DNA of 64,000 bases from Patiria miniata (taxonomy: Eukaryota > Echinodermata > Asteroidea > Valvatida > Asterinidae). Where the stretch lies: NCBI RefSeq assembly GCF_015706575.1, contig NW_024037076.1:15380898-15444897 (forward strand), written 5' to 3'. The translations under genes were made by a program, and so were the position numbers. Positions 10,512 through 20,780 of this stretch are shown piece by piece. The notes under the pieces were generated by a model. It was not told where the DNA came from. It did no database searches and saw only the letters and a list, made by a program, of their open reading frames with translations. Numbering within the stretch: the first letter of the stretch is position 1; every line of letters begins with the position of its first letter.

Positions 10512-11123
10512 TGTAGGGAGACCAAGTGCGCCCTCAGTTGTTCGTCCAAAAGTTTCGCGAGTGATTTGCATATCATGACCTTTGTGCTTCCCGCGCAAAG
10601 GCAACTTGTAACAAGTTTTCCTCTGTGGGACTTGAACAGGGAAGACCACCACAAATTTGGGGCATATATTCTCTCTATTTTGTAGGGAGCATGGCTCCGG
10701 CCATGCTCCAAATTTATATCATTTTGGAAGGTTAGTATTATATCATTTTGGAAGGTTAGTATTATAGATTCGTCCCTGTGAGTACTTTAGTGTATAATGT
10801 GATCCTTTTGTGAGAATATTGTGTTCATTTTGAGGCCGGATGATTCACGTCTGTGATTTGTAACATATGTAGCCAGCCGTGTGTTGACATTTGACCTTTA
10901 TCGTTCTATTTTATTGTGCCTTACATTTATCATGGATTATTGCTTTGTGTAAAGAATATTATCATCTTGACTCTTGTGTGGAAATAATGTAAATACAAGT
11001 TCGGTAAGCTCATCTCATTGTCGTCGTCATGACATAGGTTCATAGTTTTACTGGCATATATTTTTAGTGGAACACTCGTCCTCTTTAAATAGAGGGCCGG
11101 CCTCCTTTTGCCGTCCCGCCACA
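10512..11123 (+). repeat. 5' LTR of non-autonomous element
   Basis: Starts TGTAGGGAGACC and ends CCGTCCCGCCACA. It contains a tandem 'atatcattttggaaggttagt' pair near 10719-10760. It is the same length as the right LTR and differs at about 10828 (T versus C) and three bases before the terminal CA (C versus T). Confidence 0.92.
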
Positions 11124-11905
11124 AAATGGCGTCGTAGACAGGATTGAGTGCTCCGACAGTTGACATTTCTACATAGCCGTGAAGTTTTTATTGACGACGC
11201 GTTTTCATCCGGAAATATTTTCCCCGGACTTTACATTTTCTAGTGCACCGGAATTCGTGTTCACGAATCGCACTGAATCGCTTCCGTGTGTTTGATTGTG
11301 GCGATCATAGACGTGATGGTCATCATCTGATTTTTGCCTCACCTTGCGTTGAGAGGACTTCATTGACAAGCTACATTGTGTGCTGTGTAACTTTCATTGT
11401 AACAATCTATTTTTAGAATTGTATTTGATATTTGCCCATTTTGTATCCAAGCTTAGATCTGTTCAGTTTTTAGGCAGTTGTGCCTTGTGTGAATCTGTAG
11501 TAGATTCTATATTAGGAGCAGATAATTATAGAGCCATTTGTTGGCCTGTGCTTTGGATTTAGTGTTTCTGAGTCAAATACTAGTATTGCTTGTTGCACAC
11601 ACACACCATTGTAACTTCTGGTTTTCAGCTAATTGCATTTTCACGACATTTTACACCAGTGCATTGTGTCATTTGCTTCTTGTATTATTAGATTGTCTTG
11701 GCATTATTGGGTGACTTTTTAGACCGTGTCAGTTGGAGATTTTTATAGTGGAATTGTACTTTTGTCTACAGTGTAGTTAGACATACTTTTGACTTGTATT
11801 TTATTGTCTGTTTGTATGCAGACTTGATTGTAGGTTAGTGATTGAGGCCTGATTTTGTAACAAGTCATATTTCTGTGGGTGCATTCCAAGGTAATTATTC
11901 CAACC

Positions 11906-12491
11906 ATGTCTGTGCCAGACTCTATTGCGAAGTCAAATAGTGCTTTAGCTAGGACCATAGTTAGTGCCTTCACAAATATTTTATGTGAACAAAATGAAGA
12001 TGCGTTCTATTGATAGAAATGCAGTGAGTAGCATTGAAGCTGCACTGAATGATAGATTTGCTGCTATTTTGAAATGTTTCGAGAAGCCTAGTGAAGACAG
12101 GGTTCATGAATCACAGTGTCCTGACCTTGTTATGTGTTCTCATACAGTTGAGGCGGTAGATGCTATTTTTGAAGAGGCTAAGCTGCTTCTAATTGAGACG
12201 GTTTTACTTGAAGCTGCTGATTTTTGTAATGTGCAGGTGGAAGGAGTAGTTTCTGTTTCTCCCACTGTGAGTATTTTCGATGATAGCCTTCATGTAGTTA
12301 GCTACAGTAATGTAACACATCCTTCACTTAGTTTGGCAGATGGCAAAGCCCAAGAAAAAGTAGGGAACCCTCCCTTGTCTTTGGTTATCGCAGCTTATTT
12401 CTGTGTGTTGGCAGTAGTGGTGACCATAATGACTGTTGACAGGAGTACAGTGCCTCATATTCGGGGTCTGTGGCCAAATGCCATTACTTAA
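11906..12491 (+). CDS. ORF(s) of unknown function in LTR element interior
   Basis: Two overlapping plus-strand frames. A 37-codon frame starts at 11906 (MSVPDSIAKSNS...) and ends just after 12010. A 175-codon frame runs 11964-12491 (MKMRSIDRN... after two earlier codons). The second has an acidic, helix-prone N-terminal half (IEAALNDRFAAILKCFEK) and a hydrophobic segment near its C-terminus (LVIAAYFCVLAVVVTI) that could span a membrane. I do not recognise a Gag or Env family. These are the only substantial open frames in the interior, but may not be translated. Confidence 0.35.
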
Positions 12492-13911
12492 AAGTACTTG
12501 TGTTTATCTATGCCTAGCATGATCATTGTATATGTATTTGGCTATGTATTGATAGCTCAAGCTGCCCCTCCATATTTTACTGCACAACTATTGGTGTTTT
12601 GCTCTTTGAAAAAAGGGACACAGGATTTATCCGCACCATATGTACTTATTTCATTGTATAAACTTGTATTTTGTATTTTTCTATTTTTTTGAAATTTAGT
12701 TGTTATTCACATGTTTGAATGAGATTATTGTACGAATTGTTGTACAACTATTATACATGCCTTTTATAATGTTGTGTTTTTATAGCATGTTTATGTAGGT
12801 GTGTCTTTTGTATGATGACTAATTGATCACTATATTTTCATGATTCAGGCAGATGCATTTTAGGTTTTTCCTGACTTGTCAAGGTTGGTTCACAGAGACG
12901 TGGCATTTTCATGTTTTTCTCTCTCTTTCATTTTATATGGGATAGGAATTTGTGTGTCTTTGTTTACATTTCCAAATTTATTCCCTAAGAACGTTTAGTG
13001 CCGGGATTGTAGGTTCCTAATTTTAGTGTAGTTGCTAAGTGGAACATTTTGTCAGCAGTTTTGTAGTTTGGTGTATTCCAACTATTTTTTACTCACAATA
13101 TTATAGGATATTTTGTATACCCTTTTTAGTGAAATTTGTCTGGCACTTTCACCATGCAATCTACCATTTATAGGACCATTTTCAGGAAATGTTTATGTGT
13201 GTATGTACTTTGTAAATTCCTCTCCTATTGTTGTTGCCCTAAGTACTATTAGTGATGGGTGTTGCTCCTCCCAGTTTAGCTTTGTTTTGGGGTAGAAATG
13301 TAATTGTTTTCCTAGCCTTATGTGGGTGAAGGATGTTGTAGTTGGTCGAGTTGTCCAACTGTTTGTTCTCACAGTGTGAACGAGACTTTGTATTATTCTA
13401 CCCTGTAGTCTATCTGGAGATGCACTGAATTGTTTGAGAAAAATACATTTTGTATTGACAGCCACTTGTATCTGAGACCTATATGTAGTGTATGAACCTC
13501 CTGTTTGTCTGCCACTTCATATCCAATTGTTCCATTATAACAAAAAGTCACTTCTATCTTAATACAGATCCAATGTGATTTAGATTTCATTACCTTGTTA
13601 TGCATATTAAAATCATAACGAGTGTATGTTCAGAGTTGTTGGCATGAAACCACAGTTTTATTGTATAGTGGATATGTACATGTATGTTGTATTTTCCTTT
13701 ATCTTTAAAGGGATGCTACATGTCTATAAATGTTATGCAGTATTATTACATTGAACCTGTTTTAATTTAATGTACCGCATTGAGACATGTAAAAGGTGTT
13801 ATTGTTGTAGATCACTTAATTAATGGGAATTTTATATAATCATTTCCAGGTCGCCCTTGTATTTCTGTTATTTGGGACCACTCGGGTCGCGTGGTCTTAA
13901 AGTAGGGAACC

Positions 13912-14523
13912 TGTAGGGAGACCAAGTGCGCCCTCAGTTGTTCGTCCAAAAGTTTCGCGAGTGATTTGCATATCATGACCTTTGTGCTTCCCGCGCAAAG
14001 GCAACTTGTAACAAGTTTTCCTCTGTGGGACTTGAACAGGGAAGACCACCACAAATTTGGGGCATATATTCTCTCTATTTTGTAGGGAGCATGGCTCCGG
14101 CCATGCTCCAAATTTATATCATTTTGGAAGGTTAGTATTATATCATTTTGGAAGGTTAGTATTATAGATTCGTCCCTGTGAGTACTTTAGTGTATAATGT
14201 GATCCTTTTGTGAGAATATTGTGTTCACTTTGAGGCCGGATGATTCACGTCTGTGATTTGTAACATATGTAGCCAGCCGTGTGTTGACATTTGACCTTTA
14301 TCGTTCTATTTTATTGTGCCTTACATTTATCATGGATTATTGCTTTGTGTAAAGAATATTATCATCTTGACTCTTGTGTGGAAATAATGTAAATACAAGT
14401 TCGGTAAGCTCATCTCATTGTCGTCGTCATGACATAGGTTCATAGTTTTACTGGCATATATTTTTAGTGGAACACTCGTCCTCTTTAAATAGAGGGCCGG
14501 CCTCCTTTTGCCGTCCCGCTACA
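13912..14523 (+). repeat. 3' LTR of non-autonomous element
   Basis: Direct copy of 10512-11123, same length, two substitutions. Followed immediately by the TTGA target duplication. Confidence 0.92.
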
Positions 14524-14680
14524 TTGATATACATCTTTATCCCGAAGAGCTCCCCCTAGTGTAATGTGGTGTCAGCCCCCCCCCCCCCTTTTCGAATTTC
14601 CACGGACGGGAAATTTTTGTATTTGGGTCATCCCCCATCCCCCCAACTCGCCGGCACAGATTTACGTCACTGTTCTTGCT

Positions 14681-15510
14681 CCCCACTTCATCACTCTATT
14701 TCAAAAAGTCGACAAGTTGTTGGCGTATAAATGTAAAACTACCTACGTATCAGCAATCCTTTCAAATCTGTTTCTACAGCGATTTTCTTCCTCGAAACTA
14801 TAACTCTAGGCCAACACTCGTCGTTAACGGCAATAAGTTCCAGACTTTATAATAATTAACGCACGCATTAATGAGATAAGACGACCCTCAAACCGATCTT
14901 AAGTTAAGACGAGTTCAGCCGTGTTTAAAAGAAAGTCTTAAGTTTGGTGAAATCGATCCTATCGTGAGTCGCAAGTTAAGACGAGTCACCCTTCCCAAGA
15001 CGCGTCTTGGACTTAAGCGGCCCAGGACATTACGAAGTACAGTGGAGCACTTTTATAACAAGGTCCCTGGGACTTTACAAAATATCTGGATGTAACAGGT
15101 ACCTTTGTATTATCAGTAATGAAAAACAAGGAAAAACAAATACTTTTGACCTAAAATTTTTCTTTTTATAAGCAGGAGGTTGTATTGACATTGCTCTTTT
15201 TATCAATGTTCGACTGTTCATGTACACGAAAATCGCCTCTTTGATGTTATCTAACCATTTGTAGATTGTAGCAGCGCACATGCATCCCTAAAGGTGTGAA
15301 ATCAACCAACGCAACCATTGCTTGTAAAGTAAACTTTTATCATTGTGGTTATTTTAAGATAGTGTATCCTCAGCAGTATAAGAGTGAATTTGTCTTCTTT
15401 TAAATAAAGACAATCGTGGAGATGAGGACTTTAGATAACAGCTCTTTTGATACGTGATCAAAGTCACTGTCTTTAATTGCAATTTTCACCACATGAATGA
15501 CTATACATAC
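14681..15510. repeat. Intron with repeat fragments
   Basis: About 14880-15030 holds the second half of the 'aagacgag' repeat family noted at 9979-10110. About 15039-15110 starts 'tacagtggagcacttttata', resembling one end of a pogo/Tigger-type short element. No coding exon was recognised. Confidence 0.4.
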
Positions 15511-15672
15511 CGCGATTTGTTTCACTCTCCATTGTTACATTCTCGCTGTTCCAACCATCTGTAGTTTCCATGCTTGGTGAGACTGTAGGATCAACAGATG
15601 ACTCTGAACTCTCGTAAGAATAGTCGTACAAGTTGTACAAGGAATCTTCAAAGGGCAATTGCAAACTTGGAC
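15511..15672 (-). CDS. Acidic Tyr/Ser-rich linker exon (linker 1)
   Basis: Acceptor cttgtggcag|GT, donor CGCG|gtatgt; 162 bp, phase 1-1. It encodes about 54 residues with no Cys and no domain: an acidic tyrosine cluster (EDSLYNLYDYSYESSES), then Ser/Thr/Glu-rich sequence with a possible N-glycosylation site (NVTMES). It sits between FIMAC and SP1. Tyr in acidic context is a typical tyrosine-sulfation setting (inference). It probably forms an exposed hinge before the protease activation site. Confidence 0.75.
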
Positions 15673-16370
15673 CTGCCACAAGGTGAATGTTCCATCAATG
15701 ATGTAGGTGTTGATTGGGAGGGGGGGGGTGTCGGGACACAATCAGAACGACAGTATATCACACAATCAGAACGACAAAAATGCTGGTTTTATTGCTTAAC
15801 TCCTGGTACAAAACAATACTTTTTATACATCCAAAGATGTGACTCAACTCAACAGAAACTTCTAAAATAAGATGGCGTCCGTGAACTGGTTTTCCAGTCT
15901 CTTTGGCAGGGGCATCTGTCCAGCCGTCAAAGCGAAACAGCGCCCTAGCTCAGTCAAACGCCAATAAATTAAGTACACGTGTCCACAGTAGATGTCAAAT
16001 TTATTATGCAAACTCGATAGATTATTTACAGAAATTATAGTATTGTATGTGTTGCTTTCACAGGACGATGGATGTGCTTCACGGTGTTATAGATTATACC
16101 TTGTGGGAACACGTACTACAGTACACAGAGTTATGTTAAAAACATCACATTTTTATCCATAGGCCCACTGAATGAAACAAAAGGTAGGTTTGTAAGAGAG
16201 TATGAGCCAGCTACAATTAATTAAAACCCCTTTGACATATGAACTCTGTCACGATACAAGTATAAATACTTGGAAATGATTGGCAATGTCTTTAGATGGG
16301 AAAATTGATAACTTGGCGTTAAACGAAAAAAGGGGAACAACTGAAGGTGTGAAGATATATTTATTCTTAC
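15673..16370. other. Intron, nothing recognised
   Basis: Intron between FIMAC and linker 1. It has a short G run at 15720-15728. No coding or repeat boundary was recognised. Confidence 0.4.
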
Positions 16371-16625
16371 TTTCTGGGCAAGGTCCATTGCTGACGACCT
16401 GTATGTCCAAGTCCAGCAGACAGCCTCCAGCCTTCATTCTGCAGATGCTGGGGTACGTTCGACCGTCACTCCCACAGTATTGCTCCTGGCCTACGTCATC
16501 ACACTGCCGCGGGTGGATGCAGTGGCATGTTGATGGACCATTGCTGTTGGCCACACATCTCTCCCACAGCTCACAGTTGCAGTCATCTGGCCCCAATAGC
16601 GGGCCTGTGTCATCAGGAACATCGG
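16371..16625 (-). CDS. FIMAC (factor I/MAC, Kazal-like) domain exon
   Basis: Acceptor tttttgacag|CC, donor CAGAAA|gtaaga; 255 bp, phase 1-1, 85 codons. After a short acidic lead it shows the FIMAC Cys pattern: CNCELWERC, then TCHC, PRQC, YCGSDGRTYPSICRMKAGGC and a last Cys in NGPC. This module is found in complement factor I, C6 and C7 and in sea urchin SpCRL-type proteins. In C6/C7 it contributes to binding of complement partners. Its position directly before linker and protease parallels factor I, but SRCR and LDLRa modules are absent. Confidence 0.9.
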
Positions 16626-17024
16626 CTGTCAAAAAAGAGTTAGGATTCTTGCATTGAACGCTTGGGTGTCAAATATTGGAGTAAATTCTCTTTGTACTGC
16701 CATCTGCTTAGACATTTAATTGCAAAGTTTTCAAAAACCTTTTAAAAAGACTATAAGGGTAGTCTTTTTCAGTAGGGAAAAATGTAATTTCCAATTCTTC
16801 AAAAAATAAAGTTGTACATGTATACCTTTAAAAACGTTGTGAACATACTTATGGTGAATTTATAAGGATGATAAATTGCATATTATAAGTATTAATCTAG
16901 GCCTACAATTGTATTTGTTATTATAATGGAATCCTTATATCATTATGTTACTTTCTACTCTGGTAACCGAATTAAATACATGTTCATGGTAGTTAATGAG
17001 TAACCACTAATCACTTTAAACAGA

Positions 17025-18060
17025 ACTAGAGGTTGTAAGAACAAACACACGGTGTTGGGCCATTGATTACCGCAAACTTTTCCAACCACATCAACTCAAA
17101 ATGCATATTTAAATCCATGTTTGACCTAGTCAATCGTTGAAAGCAAGTTCACATCTTTTGCCAATTTAAGATTACAAGGCACTTCCGGTTACGACCGGAA
17201 GGAAGGGTCATGGTGATTTTGCACTTAGTACCAAATATGAAGACCCTGTAATATTGTATCGATTGCCATAATAAATAAATTCTAATCTGTGACAGTTGAT
17301 TTGATATTGATTTTCAAAGATTAAACATAGGAATCTTTATTTTCTTGTAATATGATGCTTGATGACGTCATTGTTGCATCATTACCAGAAAGCGCACGAG
17401 GTATGCTAACTTTGCTATATGAAGCCAAATCTTGATATCATTCACGGTTGATGTTTTAGCAATTTTTGAAGGTTTAAAGGTCTTCTCATTGTAACTTCCG
17501 GTCTGATGACGTAATCAATTGTTTTCGCGCACATGTCTTGTCTGCATTAAAGGTCATCATGTATATTAATTTTGACGCGATTACCGCAAACTTCGCCACA
17601 GACATCAAGTGAAAATGGGTTTTTGACATTTTTTAACCTCCGCTAGAGGGCGTTCGAACACTTCATGGCGTCACCGATCACTTTTTTAAAGGTCTATCTA
17701 GCCAGACACTAACATCGTTGAAAGCAAGTTTATATCTTTTTCCACTTTCAAATTATTAGGCACTTCTGGTTTCGACCTGAAGGAAGTGTCACGTAATTGG
17801 ACGTGCAAAAGATTAAATAAGATCATGTATTATCATGTTGATTCCCGCAAAATTAAAATTCCGGACTCTCACGGTTGATTTTAAATTGAATTTCGAAGAT
17901 TAAATATGATTATTTTTGAAGTGACGTCACGTAACCCATGATGACGTCATGATGACGTAACTACCAAAAACACAAATTCAGTGGGTTGTGCTTTCATGTA
18001 TTGACAATTGAAGTTCATATCACTTTTCATGTTGACAAACAGTTCTAGAGAAGAATGTAT
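17025..18060. repeat. CRE-rich interspersed repeat (copy 1)
   Basis: Related to 33380-34750: shared landmarks include 'aactagaggtt' at the start, repeated 'cttccggt.a..ccggaag' palindromes and several TGACGTCA palindromes (17363-17370, 17922-17929, 17942-17949). Internal subrepeats ('cgttgaaagcaagtt.a.atcttt') recur at about 17135 and 17720. No ORF. Probably a non-autonomous hAT-family interior, judging from the bounded copy at 33082-34923. Confidence 0.6.
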
Positions 18061-18170
18061 CTTGCAGAAAAATAATAATAGTAAATTCATAGAATAACAG
18101 TAGGTTTTGGGCTCATACCCCAACACCTAATAAATTGTTTGGCCGACTTCCAAATATACCAGAGTCTCAC

Positions 18171-18353
18171 CTGCACAAGTAGGGAAGGAAGGAGACCAGC
18201 TGCCACCCTCGCAAGTGAGGCGTGTTTCTCCTACCGGATGGAATCCGGATTGGCAAGTAAATATCACTACTGAGCCTGGTGAGTTGCCTCCATTTATCGT
18301 GAGACGTAGGTTGGGGTCTAGGTGTGTCATGTTGATCTCAGGACAGTCCCGAG
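18171..18353 (-). CDS. CCP/sushi module exon (CCP-j)
   Basis: Acceptor gtaaccag|CT, donor TGCAG|gtgaga; 183 bp, phase 1-1. The four expected Cys are in DCPEI, FTCQSGF, LTCEGG and PTC, with Trp in SWSPSFPTC. It is the last CCP before the FIMAC exon. A 12-kb intron holding the plus-strand gypsy element separates it from the previous CCP exon. Confidence 0.93.
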
Positions 18354-18582
18354 CTGGTTACGGAACACAATAAGAAACCATGAAAAAATTATTCTTTATA
18401 TAATATTTTGACATAAAGCCAACATATAATTGCAATGCAATGTAACGCAACACAATGCTACATCATGCGTGCCATGCCACGTTACATAGTTACGTGGACG
18501 TCATGCAGTTTTTAATCTAAATCCTTTAATTTTATTACATTGGTGCACATTCTACGGATAATTGGTCTCCGGCAATCAGTGC

Positions 18583-18715
18583 TGTAGTCGAGTACTTTTC
18601 ATGAGTACGAGACGAGTTCGAGTACTTTTTCTACGAGTACGACTACGAGCACACTTCCATGAGCACGAGTACGAGTACTTTTCCACGAGTACGAGTACGA
18701 GTACGTTTCCATGGG
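18583..18715. repeat. GAGTAC hexamer microsatellite
   Basis: Imperfect hexamer array 'gagtac' with 'ttttccatgag' interruptions. Open frames through it (Ser-Thr or Glu-Tyr repeats) are artefacts. A similar array is at 20481-20667. Confidence 0.85.
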
Positions 18716-18786
18716 GTACAAATATTCCCTATCTATTATATACTTACCAGTCACACAGTCAAACGAAAACAAGTCAGGTGTGTTTA

Positions 18787-18895
18787 CAAACACAAATGCC
18801 TTGCAACCGTCACCGTTCCCATGACATAACACCACTCTTTTAACATCATTTTACCTTGGTCACATGGAACGTTCATTGACAGCATTAGTGTTTTC
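18787..18895. repeat. Intronic block duplicated at 37793-37900
   Basis: The stretch from 'cacaaatgcct.gcaacc' through 'cataacaccactct.ttaaca' to 'ggtcacatggaacgttcatt' matches 37793-37900 with few differences. Read on the minus strand both copies end in a donor-like CC.AG|gtaa. It may be a repeat fragment or a remnant of module duplication. Confidence 0.6.
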
Positions 18896-18954
18896 TGTAG
18901 GTTTTATATGAATTATTCCCTATGATCTCAGAATAAATACAGGATTTTTATTGT

Positions 18955-19233
18955 TTTAGCCACTGTGACCTTGACCCTTGACAATTCGGACTCAAAAGCA
19001 ATACGCTTCTTAGGATTACCAAGAACAATACACAAACCAAATTTGAAGTTCATATGTAAAGTATTTCTCAAGTTATCGCGCTGACAAAATTTATTTTGTT
19101 TTGGCCACTGTGACCTTGACCCTTGACCTTTCGGCCCCAAATGCAATATGCTTCTTAGGATTACCAAGAACAATACACAAACCAAATTTAAAGTTCATAG
19201 GTTAAGTATTTCTCAAGTTATCGCGCTGACAAG
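18955..19233. repeat. Tandem dimer of ~140-bp unit
   Basis: Two head-to-tail units start 'ttt.gccactgtgaccttga' (about 18955 and 19095) and end 'tctcaagttatcgcgctgac'. Each carries TGACCTTGA, the complement of the nuclear-receptor monomer site TCAAGGTCA, followed by a second 'cccttgac'. Followed by (CCCA)n at about 19244-19275. Confidence 0.8.
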
Positions 19234-20780
19234 ATTTATCCGGACACACCCACCCACCCACCCACCCACCCACACACCAAGGTTTCGTTACATACCTTGT
19301 GTGGACTTTTCATTGCTTTCGTGTAGTAATGAAAAACCAGTGAAAAAACTCATTTTTCTCAAACTATTAAAATTCTTTCAACCCAATTTTTTTTTTATGA
19401 TTCCCTTTAGTGTTTCTCTTCATTCTGCCACTGATAAACCTAACCCCGAAATACCTCTAAACCTGTTTTCCAGAATGGGGAAACATTGGGTGGACATGGG
19501 CCAGTCCACACAACGTCGCTGCTACCTGGTTTATGTGGACCTCTTTTGTTCGAAAGTCCACACATTGAATAGAATGCCTACCCACACACACACACACACA
19601 CCCACCGTCTAGGACAAGGCGGAAATAGTATGCCACTTTGGCTTCGCCGCGGGACATAAAAACAAGATAGTTCATGAGCGTAACACAAAGGCGAACCCTT
19701 TGTTAAACCCAATTTTTTTACACGATTGGACAACAACTTAATGGAACCCTGAAGTGTAGCCACCTGTATTGCCGACGAGTAGAACTGAAATAAGAGTGGG
19801 AGACATGGAACAGTTTGACATTAATTTATTTACTTTATTAAACAGGTATGACTGGAGTCATGCATTCAATAACAAATGTTTCAGGACAAGCGTGCGATAA
19901 GATTCAAAGTGTATAACGGTTGGTGCTTAAACTTGCTCTCTGTATGATTTCAATAAGTCTTTAATTTTCACAACAAACCATTAAATGTTATCTTGCTAGG
20001 AGTCAATCACTGATATTTCTGAACTTCCAACAATCAGAAAGGTTTGTGTTTTGTAATGTTTTTATTTGTAACTCTTAATTTTGAATTTTTAAATCCTGCA
20101 CATTAATGGGGGAGGGGGGGGTGCCTGTTTGACATCCAAAACAATGTCATTCTTACAAATTCTGTTACTAACTCGCTAAACAAACATAGCGTTATCTTTA
20201 GAGCACAAACAGCTTTTTTGTAACATGTTTGTTGCACTTCAAGAAGCTGCATGTATAAATTACATACTTTGTATTGTACAGTGTGTCCAGAAGTGTGTTT
20301 TTACAGGCTATGACAGCATTGTTTGTAGCATAAAATGCAGCCCTGTACTGGTAGACTGTATTCAGCATTGAGCCTTTAGCTATGTAGCTAGCTGTGCACA
20401 GATCAGACAACCAAATGCGTGCTGAACATGCGTTCATTCAAGTCCACTTTTCCTCAAGTTTTAGTATGCTGTATGGTTAAGAGTATGAGTACAAGCACTT
20501 TCCATGAGTACGAGTACGAATACTTCGCCATGAGTACGAGTACCAGTATGAGTACAGGAAAAAATTCCTGCGAGTACGATTTCGAGCACATTTCCATGAG
20601 TACGAGTACGAGTACGGAAAAAAGTACTCGAGTACGACTCAAAAGAGTACGAGTACGAGTACGAGTGCTACAACACTGTCAGCCATACAAACACACGAAC
20701 AGAACCAGTGAACACAAGTGAAATGTCTTTCTTCGGCGTTCATGTGTGAGTGGCACAATACTATCAACATTTGATGTAAA

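Larger units (their letters stand above)
10508..14527 (+). mobile_element. Young non-autonomous LTR retrotransposon
   Basis: Two 612-bp direct LTRs (10512-11123 and 13912-14523) begin TG and end CA. I count two differences between them (about 0.3%). A TTGA target duplication is at 10508-10511 and 14524-14527. A candidate primer-binding site (TGGCGTCGTAGACAGG) starts three bases after the left LTR; a short purine run (AAAGTAGGGAA) precedes the right LTR. The 2.8-kb interior has no recognisable gag, protease, RT or integrase, so it must be mobilised in trans. It lies antisense to the host gene, in the intron between linker 1 and SP1. Confidence 0.9.
10278..14672. mobile_element. hAT-type MITE split by LTR element insertion
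   Basis: The 8-bp sequence TTCTTGCT occurs at 10270-10277 and again at 14673-14680. The bases just inside are related inverted ends (TAGGAGCGTAAATC left; complement of GATTTACGTCACTG right), followed on both sides by a G/C-rich 'gggggatgggg' block. Removing the LTR element and one TTGA copy leaves about 379 bp. The 8-bp duplication is characteristic of hAT elements. A diverged relative seems to lie at about 31690-31930. Confidence 0.72.
18577..20678. mobile_element. Possible hAT-like element bounded by GAGTAC arrays
   Basis: Left end CAGTGCTGTAGTCGAGTAC at 18577; right end, in reverse complement, CAGTGTTGTAGCACTCGTAC at 20678. Each end is followed inward by a long 'gagtac' hexamer array (18583-18715 and 20481-20667). 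Ten of the first eleven bases match. The flanking octamers (ccggcaat, tcagccat) agree only partly, so an old or non-canonical insertion is possible. The interior includes the 140-bp tandem dimer and (CCCA)n and (CA)n runs. Confidence 0.4.

Noticed and set aside
18562..18843. Ser-Thr or Glu-Tyr repeat proteins at 18.6 and 20.5 kb
   Set aside because: Produced by translating the GAGTAC microsatellite; open in several frames.
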